A stretch of DNA of 38,858 bases from the NCBI GenBank assembly GCA_021323915.1, contig JAJPKB010000677.1:1-38858 (forward strand). The letters are read 5' to 3'. The notes below the pieces were generated by a model. It worked only from the letters and a program-made list of their open reading frames with translations, had not been told where the DNA came from and ran no database searches. Positions within the stretch are counted from its first letter, which is position 1; every line of letters starts with the position of its first letter. This document shows positions 9,320 through 19,000 of the stretch, piece after piece. Made by a program: the position numbers and the translations under genes. This stretch comes from Chloroflexota bacterium. GTDB taxonomy: Bacteria; Chloroflexota; UBA6077; FW602-bin22; CADDYW01.

Positions 9320-9973
9320 TCAGTGAATTGTTTTCCAGGCTTCTTCGATCGCCGCTGGAATCACCTCATAGTCGAATCCCCGGCGCGCGAGGAGGGCCCA
9401 GAGCTTTTGGCGGAAGGTTTGATAATCGAGATGGGCGAGGCGAGGCGCACGACGTAGAGCGACCTCACGAGCGCCAGCCATCTCGTCGACGTTGTCGTCG
9501 ACCTCTTCGCTGACGAGCTCAGCACCCAGGCCTTTCTGACGCAATTCGGCCTTCAGTGCCCGAGCACCGCGCGGAGAGAAGCGCTCGCGGTTCTCAATCC
9601 AGAAGTGGGCGAAGGCGGCGTCGTCGATCAGGCCAAGGCCGCGCAACCGCTCGACGACCGCGTCGATGCGCGATTCGGGGATACCGTGCCGAAAGAGGCG
9701 CGTGCGCACCTCGCGCTCGCTGCGCGGGCGACTTTCAAGGAAGCGCAAGGCAAGATCGAGAGCACGCTCGAATTCGTCGCGATCGGTCAGCGAGACAAGC
9801 GCGGCATCGTCGAGCAGGTCGCCGGGGCGGAGACCGACCGCTTCGACGACTACACGACTGAGCTCAAGGGTGCGCCGATTCCCCAGATGCAGCCGAACAC
9901 GGTCCGGGTGGCGGGGAATCGGCTCAATTCGGATGATCTGCAGCTTATTCGGCTCCCGCGACCACGCCATCAA
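9320..9973 (-). CDS. recX: Regulatory protein RecX
   Basis: [75 protein letters not shown]; overlaps recA 3' end. Confidence 0.88.
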   Translation of the reverse strand: MMAWSREPNKLQIIRIEPIPRHPDRVRLHLGNRRTLELSRVVVEAVGLRPGDLLDDAALVSLTDRDEFERALDLALRFLESRPRSEREVRTRLFRHGIPESRIDAVVERLRGLGLIDDAAFAHFWIENRERFSPRGARALKAELRQKGLGAELVSEEVDDNVDEMAGAREVALRRAPRLAHLDYQTFRQKLWALLARRGFDYEVIPAAIEEAWKTIH

Positions 9974-10976
9974 GCTCAATCGGTGTGTAGCTCTGGCTAT
10001 TGGCGCGAATCTGCTGCTCAATCTCCTGGGCAATCGTCGGATTCTCGCGCAGGAAGGCACGGGCGTTCTCGCGTCCCTGACCGAGACGAGTTTCGCCGTA
10101 GCTGAAGAACGAGCCACTCTTGCGAATAACGTTGAGTGTCAGCCCAACGTCGAGCAAGCCACCCTCTTTCGAGATTCCCTCGGCAAAGAGGATGTCGAAC
10201 TCAGCGACTCGAAATGGCGGAGCAACCTTGTTCTTGACGACCTTAACCTTGGTCCGGTTACCGATCACGTCGGTGCCTTGCTTGAGCGACTCGACGCGAC
10301 GGATCTCCAAGCGCACCGAGGCGTAGAACTTCAGGGCGCGGCCGCCTGGCGTCGTCTCCGGATTGCCGAACATGACCCCCACTTTCTCACGGAGCTGGTT
10401 GGTGAAGATCATCGCGCAGTGTGAGCGGCTGATCGCCGCGGTGAGCTTGCGCAGCGCCTGAGACATGAGTCGCGCCTGGAGACCAACGTGAGCATCGCCC
10501 ATCTCGCCTTCGATCTCGGCGCGCGGTACCAGCGCGGCAACCGAATCGACCGCGATCACGTCGACGGCATTGCTCCGCACCAGCGCCTCGGCGATCTCGA
10601 GCGCCTGCTCGCCAGTGTCCGGCTGGGAGACGTAGAGGTCGTCGATGTTGACCCCGCAGCGACGGGCGTAGGTTGGATCCAACGCGTGCTCGGCGTCGAT
10701 GTAGGCCGCCACCCCGCCGGCTCGCTGGGCTTCGGCGATGATGTGTTGGACCAACGTCGACTTCCCTGCCGATTCAGGTCCGAAGATCTCAGTGATGCGT
10801 CCCCGAGGCACTCCACCAATGCCCAGCGCCAGGTCCAGGGCGATGGCACCGGTCGGAATCGCCTCGACACTCAAGCGAGGCGCCCCCTCGCCCAAGCGCA
10901 TGATCGAGCCCTTTCCGAACTGTCGGTCGATCTGGCCAATCGCAATCTCTAACGCGCGCTCTTTTTCTCGATCCAT
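9945..10976 (-). CDS. recA: Recombinase RecA
   Basis: [23 protein letters not shown] Walker [27 protein letters not shown]. Confidence 0.98.
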   Translation of the reverse strand: MDREKERALEIAIGQIDRQFGKGSIMRLGEGAPRLSVEAIPTGAIALDLALGIGGVPRGRITEIFGPESAGKSTLVQHIIAEAQRAGGVAAYIDAEHALDPTYARRCGVNIDDLYVSQPDTGEQALEIAEALVRSNAVDVIAVDSVAALVPRAEIEGEMGDAHVGLQARLMSQALRKLTAAISRSHCAMIFTNQLREKVGVMFGNPETTPGGRALKFYASVRLEIRRVESLKQGTDVIGNRTKVKVVKNKVAPPFRVAEFDILFAEGISKEGGLLDVGLTLNVIRKSGSFFSYGETRLGQGRENARAFLRENPTIAQEIEQQIRANSQSYTPIELDGVVAGAE

Positions 10977-11067
10977 CGCTCTCTATCCTTACTGCAGAAA
11001 TTTTGGCCCCCGCCCCAAATTCGAACCTGACGCGCCGATCAGTCGTTCCGCTTCCTCTTTAAATTAT

Positions 11068-11094
11068 TATCATGCACCACTGTGCCGCATGATA
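11068..11094. promoter_or_regulatory. Inverted repeat in recA leader/promoter region
   Basis: TATCATGC-N11-GCATGATA, perfect 8-bp arms upstream of recA. Confidence 0.45.
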
Positions 11095-11151
11095 GCACAA
11101 ACGTTCGAAAAGATACAGGGCCCGATTGCTTTCTAAGACAGCCGAACCGCG

Positions 11152-11691
11152 TCACACCTTGCTCGGCCGGTTCCGACGATAATATTCGTCGCGCGTGAGC
11201 GACATGTCAATATAGGTCACAATTTGTGGCCCTAAATGGCTACCGATGGTGGTGAAGCCGAGCTTCTCGTAGACCCGCTGGGCGCGGTAATTGTCCTCGG
11301 CAACGTCGAGCAGGACACGCCGGAGGCCCAGCGAATCGAAAGCGTAACCCGCGAGCGAGCGGATCGCATCGGTGCCGTACCCCCGGTCAACGGCATCGGC
11401 GCGGATGATGATGCCAAGCGTGCCGTCGCCGCGTCGGAAGTCAAGGTCACGCAGGCCGATCGTGCCGATAATCCGTCCCGTCTCGTCGAGAATGACGAAG
11501 CGTCGTCGGGTGGCGTTACTGCGTCCACGCTCAAAATAGAGGTCACGGTCCGAAGGGAAGGTCAGGTCGAGATTCGCCCACTGCAGCTCGGGCTCGCTGA
11601 AACGCGGCCACTTCGCCATTTCGTCGACATCGGCCCGAACCATCTCGCGGAGAACCACCCGCTCACCCTGGATTTGCGTTGGCTCCGGCAT
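11152..11691 (-). CDS. GNAT family N-acetyltransferase
   Basis: GERVVLREMVRADVDEMAKW...GTLGIIIRADAVDRGYGTDAIRSLAGYAFDSLGLRRVLLDVAEDNYRAQRVYEKLGF; GGGAGGTGAC RBS before ATG 11691. Confidence 0.9.
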   Translation of the reverse strand: MPEPTQIQGERVVLREMVRADVDEMAKWPRFSEPELQWANLDLTFPSDRDLYFERGRSNATRRRFVILDETGRIIGTIGLRDLDFRRGDGTLGIIIRADAVDRGYGTDAIRSLAGYAFDSLGLRRVLLDVAEDNYRAQRVYEKLGFTTIGSHLGPQIVTYIDMSLTRDEYYRRNRPSKV

Positions 11692-11743
11692 GTCACCTCC
11701 CGATCGCTCGTGACGATCCCTCTGGTTCCCGGGCCGCATTGTT

Positions 11744-13123
11744 TCACCGGTCCACCCGGCCTGGCTCACTCAGGCCAAGCTCGGCGGTTAGCTCATCGAC
11801 GAATTGACGGGCGGTCCGCCCTGACCTCCCGTTGTTCCAAGTGGCCCACTGGAGGGCCCGTCGCCGAAGCTGGGCTAGCTCGATCGGGAGCCGACGGCGT
11901 TCAGCGAGACCGGTCACGATCTCGAGATACTGCTCCTGGTCGGGTGCCAGAAAGATCACGGTTTGGCCGAAACGATCGGCCAGCGAGAGCTTCTCTTGCA
12001 AGGTGTCCTGAGCGTGAAGATCGTCGTCGGGCAAGGCGCGGTCGCCAAAGCATTCTTGAATCAGGTGGCGACGGTTCGAGGTCGCGTAGACCAGAATATT
12101 CTCCGGGCGCGCCTCGACGCTGCCTTCGAGCAGCGCTTTGAGTTCTTTGTAGCCAGTCTCGTGCGCATCGAATGAGAGGTCGTCGACGAAGAGGATGAAG
12201 CGCTCACGGCGGTCGGCCAGCACTTCGACGATCTCGGGAAAATCGTTGAGTGCCGATTTGGCAACTTCAATCAAGCGGAGGCCACGCCCAGCATAGGCGT
12301 GGAGCAGCGCTTTGACAGTCGATGATTTGCCGGTTCCCCGCTCACCGTAAAGCAGCAAATTCTGCGCCGGGAGGCCAGCGAGAAAATGCTCGGTGTTCTG
12401 GCGCACCACCCGTCGTTGCTCGGCGTAGCCAATCAGATCGTCGAAGGTAATCGGATCCGGGCGACGCACCGGCCGCAACACGCCCCGATCATTTTGGCGA
12501 TGCCAGCGGAAGGCATGATACTCGGCAAAGCGCCCGACACCGTGGTCGCGGTAGTGCGCGGCGAGCGTGGCGAGAAACTCATCCCAGGCGTCAGTGGCGG
12601 CCGCCGCGGCAAAGTGGTTCCCGAGCTCACTCTCCGGACGGTCCGGGCCGAGATCATTCAGATCGTGCCAATCCGGGGGACTTTCCAGCGCTCTGCGAAT
12701 CGCCCGGGCGATTCGCGCACCGTTCAGCCGATAGAGTTGGCCGAGCGCGGCGAGATCGTGGCGTGCGGCCTGGCGTAGCCCTGCCGGGATCTCGGCATAG
12801 TCATGCTGCTGAGCCGCGCGGCTGAAAGGATTATCGGCGAGGCGAATTTTTTGTACCAGATAGCGCTGCCAGGCGTCATCAGGACCGGCGAGTCCGTCGC
12901 TGACGGCATCGGCGAGTGATGTAAATAGCTCGGCTGCTTGCCGCCGAACCGTGGCTGGCTCACCGCCATGCACGAGCAACCGGAGTAATCGAACGTAGGC
13001 GCGGCCCGGCGGGTTTGCCAGCACTTCGGCAAATAAGAGAAGCCCCTCGGCCGAGTCGAGCGCGGCCGCGAGCTCGGCCGTCAACTCACCCGCGGGCGGT
13101 TCAGATGTGATGACTCCATCCAC
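11744..13123 (-). CDS. DUF815-type AAA+ ATPase
   Basis: NLLLYGERGTGKSSTVKALLHAYAGRGLRLIEVAKSALNDFPEIVEVLADRRERFILFVDDLSFDAHETGYKELKALLEG; GTG start. Confidence 0.9.
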   Translation of the reverse strand: MDGVITSEPPAGELTAELAAALDSAEGLLLFAEVLANPPGRAYVRLLRLLVHGGEPATVRRQAAELFTSLADAVSDGLAGPDDAWQRYLVQKIRLADNPFSRAAQQHDYAEIPAGLRQAARHDLAALGQLYRLNGARIARAIRRALESPPDWHDLNDLGPDRPESELGNHFAAAAATDAWDEFLATLAAHYRDHGVGRFAEYHAFRWHRQNDRGVLRPVRRPDPITFDDLIGYAEQRRVVRQNTEHFLAGLPAQNLLLYGERGTGKSSTVKALLHAYAGRGLRLIEVAKSALNDFPEIVEVLADRRERFILFVDDLSFDAHETGYKELKALLEGSVEARPENILVYATSNRRHLIQECFGDRALPDDDLHAQDTLQEKLSLADRFGQTVIFLAPDQEQYLEIVTGLAERRRLPIELAQLRRRALQWATWNNGRSGRTARQFVDELTAELGLSEPGRVDR

Positions 13124-13920
13124 CTCAGCGTTTCACCTTTCAAGAGCAACCTCGCCTCGAATTGTACCACGCGTGGTCATTGATTCTCGAAAAAGCGAAC
13201 GGATAGACGAATGGAGCGATCATGCTTTTCCGGTTACCAGGCATCATCCGGAATTCCTAGACTGACTGGCCGACTTGCCAAGGACGCACCAGCATGGGAT
13301 TCCTGTGCCAGTCAACGCTCGCGACAAATGAAGGCGATGTCCGAAGCACGCGCTATTCGACCAGCCGGATCAAGCTTGAACAGAGGCTCGCCGTGCATGG
13401 AACGTGCATGGAACCAGTCGGACTCATCGACACCAGCTCTCCATCGACGAGATCGTAGCGCTTGTCCTGCACGCTCAAGGGCAGTACAGCTTCGATCGTA
13501 GCCCTGGTTGGGGTTACCATAGATTACGCCTCGTACTGCGCTACAACTCTCGTAAATATCATACTACACAACATAGCTGCCGCCTGATAGTATTTTCAGC
13601 AAGAAAGACACGAGACTGCTCTCTAATGACAAAACTCGACAGTGGCGATGCTCTTACCACGCCATGGCAAGAGCGGGACGTGTTGCTGGAGCGCCTCACA
13701 CGAATGCTCGAAGTCTCGTCTTGTATGAAGGATGCCTTGAGGTTGACTGGAATATTGGACCGGCCAGCCAGGCAGCGCGTACGTCGGCTACCCGGATCCT
13801 CTTCGACCGTGTCGGTGTTCCAATCGTCGAGCCGCCAATGCTAGGGAGGAGCATCGATGGTATGATTTGGAGACCACTCACCATCAATAAACCCATCAAT
13901 AAAAAAGAGGGGAAAGCCTC

Positions 13921-15033
13921 GTGTCGAAGACGATCAATGAGATGAGCCAGCGCGACGCCTACGCCAAGGCTGGCGTCGATTCCGCCGCCAAAGAGGAGGG
14001 GCTGAGCGGCTTGCTTCAGCTCATCAATCGAACCTTTGCCTTTCGACCGGGCGTTGGCCGACCGGTGCTCCCGATTGGCTACTTTGCCAACGTGCTCGAC
14101 CTTGGCCGGGGGCAGGGACTGGCGATTTCGACCGACGGTGTCGGAACGAAGCTGCTGGTTGCCGAGCTGCTCGGGCGCTACGACACAATCGGGATCGACT
14201 GCATCGCCATGAACGTGAACGATCTCCTTTGCGTCGGCGCCGAGCCGATCGCCCTGGTCGACTACGTCGCGGTACAGATTGCCAGGCCGGAATTCCTCGG
14301 AGAGCTGGCAAAGGGACTCTACGCCGGCGCCGAGCAGGCCCGGATCGCGATTCCCGGTGGTGAGATCGCCCAGGTCCGCGAGATCATTCGTGGTCTCAAA
14401 CCTGACGAGGGCTTCGACCTGGTGGGCACCGCGGTCGGCGTGGTTGCAACGGACCGGATCGTCATTGGCCAGAACGTTGAGCCCGGCGACGCCGTGATCG
14501 GGCTGGCAAGTAGCGGCATCCACAGCAATGGCCTGACCCTAGCACGCGACGTTCTCTTCCATCAGGCAGGCTACAATGTGCAGACGAAGGTCGACGCTCT
14601 GGAACACAGCCTTGGCGACGAGCTGCTCATCCCCACTCGGATCTACGTCCGACCGGTCCTGGCGATGCTCGAAGCGCTCGACATCAAGGCACTGATGAAC
14701 ATTACCAGCGACGGCCTTTTGAATCTGCTGCGCATTCAGGCCGCTGTTGGCTTCGTCATCGACTACCTGCCCGAGCCCCTACCGATTTTCAGATTAATCC
14801 AAAAGATCGGCCAGCTTCCCGACGAGCAGATGTACTTCGTCTTTAATATGGGCATCGGCTTCTGCGTCGTCGTCCCGGACGCGCAAGCGAGCGCCGCGCT
14901 CCAAATCGCCAACGACCACGGCATCGAAGCCTGGGTTCTTGGTCGGGCCGTGGCCGAGCCCAACCGCACGGTGCAGATTCTGCCAAGGCAGCTCGAAGGG
15001 CATGGGTCAACATTGCGTCGAATGGCGAGTTGA
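13921..15033 (+). CDS. purM: Phosphoribosylformylglycinamidine cyclo-ligase
   Basis: DAYAKAGVDSAAKEEG, STDGVGTKLLVAELLGRYDTIGIDCIAMNVNDLLCVGAEPIALVDYVAV. Confidence 0.93.
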   Translation: MSKTINEMSQRDAYAKAGVDSAAKEEGLSGLLQLINRTFAFRPGVGRPVLPIGYFANVLDLGRGQGLAISTDGVGTKLLVAELLGRYDTIGIDCIAMNVNDLLCVGAEPIALVDYVAVQIARPEFLGELAKGLYAGAEQARIAIPGGEIAQVREIIRGLKPDEGFDLVGTAVGVVATDRIVIGQNVEPGDAVIGLASSGIHSNGLTLARDVLFHQAGYNVQTKVDALEHSLGDELLIPTRIYVRPVLAMLEALDIKALMNITSDGLLNLLRIQAAVGFVIDYLPEPLPIFRLIQKIGQLPDEQMYFVFNMGIGFCVVVPDAQASAALQIANDHGIEAWVLGRAVAEPNRTVQILPRQLEGHGSTLRRMAS

Positions 15034-15055
15034 CCAGATTCGGTAAGGAGTACCA

Positions 15056-15751
15056 ATGGCCAGAGAAGGTTGGCTCATTCCTCTCGCGGCAGTTGCCGCG
15101 GTCCTTCTTTACCGCCGCTTGCGGGGCAGCGCCGATCAGCGGACAGCCGGGGCTTCCTGGGAATTCTCCGGGCCGATGGCAAGGCTCTATGATCTACTAT
15201 TCAGCTCTCCCATCGACGGTTTCTATGCACGCATTGCCCGGCGCCTGACGGAGACGATCCCCTCGGGGCAGGCGCTGGACGTCGGCTGCGGCCCCGGACG
15301 CCTGGCCGTGCACCTTGCCCGACAAGCGCCGGACCTCACGGTCACTGGGATCGACATCTCACCGGACATGGTCGAGCTGGCAAAGCGACGAGCGGAGGCA
15401 GCAAAGCTCTCGGATCGGGTGCACTTCGAGGTGGCAGACGTTGGCGCCCTGCCGTTTCCGGACCACCAGTTCGACCTGGTGGTGAGCACCATGTCGCTAC
15501 ACCATTGGCGAGACCCCGCCCGCGGGCTTACCGAGATCCGCCGGGTGCTAAAAGCTAGTGGCCAAGCGTGCATCTACGACGTGGCCGACTGGATCCTGCG
15601 GCTGACCCATCATGGGACTGGACTAGCGGAGGTTCTCGCCGAAAGTCCCTTCGCCAGCGAAGCGAGCCAGCCAGTTTGGTCAGTAGGACCGGTGCCCTTG
15701 GTGAGAAGCTTCTGCCTGGGACGCCAGGGCCATTCTCGCGCAGAAGCGTGA
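15056..15751 (+). CDS. Class I SAM-dependent methyltransferase
   Basis: ALDVGCGPGRLAVHLARQAPDLTVTGIDISPDMVELAKRR...PFPDHQFDLVVSTMSLHHWRDPARGLTEIRRVLK. Confidence 0.9.
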   Translation: MAREGWLIPLAAVAAVLLYRRLRGSADQRTAGASWEFSGPMARLYDLLFSSPIDGFYARIARRLTETIPSGQALDVGCGPGRLAVHLARQAPDLTVTGIDISPDMVELAKRRAEAAKLSDRVHFEVADVGALPFPDHQFDLVVSTMSLHHWRDPARGLTEIRRVLKASGQACIYDVADWILRLTHHGTGLAEVLAESPFASEASQPVWSVGPVPLVRSFCLGRQGHSRAEA

Positions 15752-16026
15752 AAGACGTTTCATTCGGGACCTCTCGTGTGTCCGGGGCTCCTCATCCCTA
15801 AGGATATTGTCAACTCTTAAACCTGATGCGCCTGGGGCGAGAGAGGGACTCCCCACCCTCCGTATAGATTCAACCAAATCTTGACACCGGCTTAACCGAG
15901 AGCGGGCCCTACCTCTACTCCGCGTTCGCCTGGCCAGACTAAAATAGTTGGCACCTTTTCGATTCGTGTCGTCGGTTCGTCCGGTTAGGCAGCTTTGCCG
16001 ATTGGCTGGTGTGAGGTCTCGCTCCG

Positions 16027-19000
16027 ATGATGAAACTTGGCTGGGGCATCTTGACCTATCTCCTTCTCGTGGCATTGTTCCTGGATAACGGTAGCTCCTT
16101 ATTTTCGATGACGGCGTCGGCTCAGCCCAGGGCGCTCGGTGCAGAGCTAGAGAGCTCCGTCCCGCCGACCGACGCGCCCGATGTGCTGATCTCAACGTCC
16201 GGCCTTAGTCAGAATTCCCTTACTGTTTCGATGAACACGACAGTTACCTGGATAAACGACACGACGACGAACCAGATTCTGGTGAGTGGCGTGCCCTATC
16301 GGGTCTACCTGCCAGAAGTGGTCAATCAGGCAGGGTCCGGCAGTGCGAGCGCCGGAGCGATTCGGACGGGCGCAGCTACCAGCGGCCCCGTGTCTTTCGG
16401 AGCGACGATTGCCCCGAATGGTAGCTACTCCTACCGCTTCGACCAGCCGGGTACCTATCCCTACTATTTCGCCAATAACCTGTCGCTGAGCGGCGAGATT
16501 GTCGTCGTGGCAGGGATCTCCACCCCGACGCTGACCTCGACGAGCACGGCCTCGCCAACCTCCACCGCGACAATCGTCCCCGGCACGAATACCCCGACCA
16601 GCACGACCTCGCCGACGGCGACCGCTTCGCCGACCCCGACGACGATCACGTCGACCTCTGGACTGCCGCCGGATCCTGCCTCGGTGGCACCACCGCTCGA
16701 CCCGAGTATCGCGACGAACGTCTTTGCCGCGACTCAATTCCTGTACACTGGCAATAATCCGATCCAGACCGGGGTCGTCTCGGGGACGATTCAGCTTCAA
16801 CAGGCGGCAGTGCTGCGGGGCCGGGTTCTCGACGGCAGCGGCAATCCCCTGCCCGGGGTGACAATCACGATTCTGAACCATCCCGAATTCGGCCAGACTC
16901 TGAGCCGGATTGACGGGATGTTCGACCTGGCGGTGAACGGCGGCGGGGGGCTGACGGTGAATTACCAGAAGCCCGGCTACTTCCCGGCCCAGCGCCAGGT
17001 TCAGCCCTCCTGGCAGGATTTCACCTGGCTGCCCGATGTTGCCTTGATCCAGGGCGATCCGAACGTGACGGCGATCGACACCTCGGGGGGCAACGGTAGC
17101 GAGCAAGTGGCGCGGGGGAGCCAGATCAGTGACGCCGACGGGACGCGTCAGGCGACGCTGCTCTTTGCGCCCTACACGACCGCTCAGCTTCAGTTTCAGA
17201 ACGGCTCCAGCCAGGCGCTGAGCACGGTTCACCTCCGGGCGACCGAGTACACCGTGGGGGATCTCGGGCCGGCGGCGATGCCCGGCCAGCTCCCCCAGTC
17301 CACCGCCTATACCTACGCCGTCGCCTTCAGCGCCGACGAGCTCGGCACGTCCGGGGCGACGAGCATCCAGTTCAGCCAGCCAGTGGTGGAATACACCGAG
17401 GACTTCCTGGGCTTCTTGGTGGGCCAGTTGGTGCCGGTTGGCCGCTACGATTCGACCAAAGGGGCGTGGATTCCCGAGGCAAATGGGCTGATCGTCCAGA
17501 TCCTGGACATGAATGGTCCCAATGGCGAGGCAGACCTGGACGTGGATGGCCAGAGGAATCCCGCGACGGCGACCGAGTATCAGAATCTGGGGATCAGCGA
17601 CAGCGAGCGGCTAGCGCTGGCGAGTCTGTATTCTAACGGCCAGAAGCTCTGGCGGGTGCCGATCGGCCAGAGCCTGAGCGCGAGCGGGAGCGCGGTGCCG
17701 AGCGGCAGCGCCCGGCCGGCCGAGACCGATGCCGTGTCGGTTCCCCTGACCTCGACTCCGACGGCGACCGCTCCGGCGCGGGCTGCAGCAGCGAGTGGGC
17801 CGGGTCTGATCCAGCGACTGGAGAGGGGGCTGAGCGGATACTTCGACGCGGCAACGACGACCGGTAGAACAGGAGTGAGCGCGCCGCTCCAGGCCGCGAG
17901 CTCCGGCACCGACACCCCGACCCCGACCGAGACCGCGATCTGTCAGACGGGCTCGCCGACTGCCACGCCGACGGCCAGCCCAACCGTGACCCCAACCCCG
18001 ACCTCGACCGCCTGCAGTGGATTCCCCACGCCGATCAATCTACTCGACACCGACACGCCCACGCCGACGAGCACGCGCACCTCGACCGCCACGTCGACTC
18101 CGACCCCGACGAACACGCCCACCTCGACGAATACGTCGACGAATACACCGACGCCGACGCAAACCAACACTGATACGCCGACGACCACGCCAACCCCGCC
18201 CCCGGCCCAGCCCTGGGACTTCAACTGGGGGGCTGGTCCGCCTCCGGGCTCCCTGCCGCCCCAGCAGCCGACGCCGCGACCGGCGCCGCCGGCCGATAAG
18301 CCGTGTCAGATGGAGAGTGGGCCGGATCCGCTCGACTGCCAGAACCAGGCGTTTGCCTACGATCTGCCGATCGCCGGCACGACCTATCACCTGCACTACC
18401 AGAGTGACCAACAAGCAGGAAATACGAGTGCCGACAGCCTACTCATTCCCTTGAGCGGCGCGACCGTGCCGCCGAATCTCGAAGCGATCGACCTGATCGT
18501 CGACGTGGCCGGCCAGCACTTCGTCCAGTCCTTCCTGCCGAATCCCAACCAGAGCTACACCTTCAACTGGAACGGCCTGGATGCCTACGGGCGGCCGGTC
18601 GCCGGGAAGGAGCCGGTGAAGGTCCAGATCGGCTACGTCTACCCGCTGGTCTACCTGGATCCGGGCACGCTGAACAGCCTCGCCGCCGCGTCCGTCGCCT
18701 TTGGGCACTTCACCTACGACGGCGCGCCGGCCACTGGTAGCTGGGGGACTCAGCCAGCACGCGCGAGCGCGTCAGGACGCCCAGACGGCTTCTCGGCCGC
18801 CACGGCGGTCAACGGTGGCCGCGGCCAGGTTGTGCTCTGGCAAGACTGGTCCGGCTCGCTCGGCAGCGACACGCAGCCCCCCAGCGGCCTGGGCGGCTGG
18901 ACTGTCGACGTCCACCAGCGCTACGACCCCTCCGGCCACGTCCTCTACCTCGGCGACGGCGGCCAGCGGAGCGCCGAGGCGCTGCCGGCGATCATCAAGC

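Noticed and set aside
13380-13460. S24/S26 peptidase-like fragment (LAVHGTCMEPVGLIDTSSPSTRS)
   Set aside because: Only a short weak resemblance to GxSMxP, with a stop codon soon after; not supportable.
16192-17232. 346-aa minus-strand ORF opposite the cupredoxin/TP linker
   Set aside because: Arg-rich antisense of the Thr-Pro repeat; the plus-strand frame has clear domains.
16525-18205. CRISPR-like or tandem DNA repeat array
   Set aside because: The repetition is codon-level Thr-Pro low complexity without fixed repeat/spacer structure.
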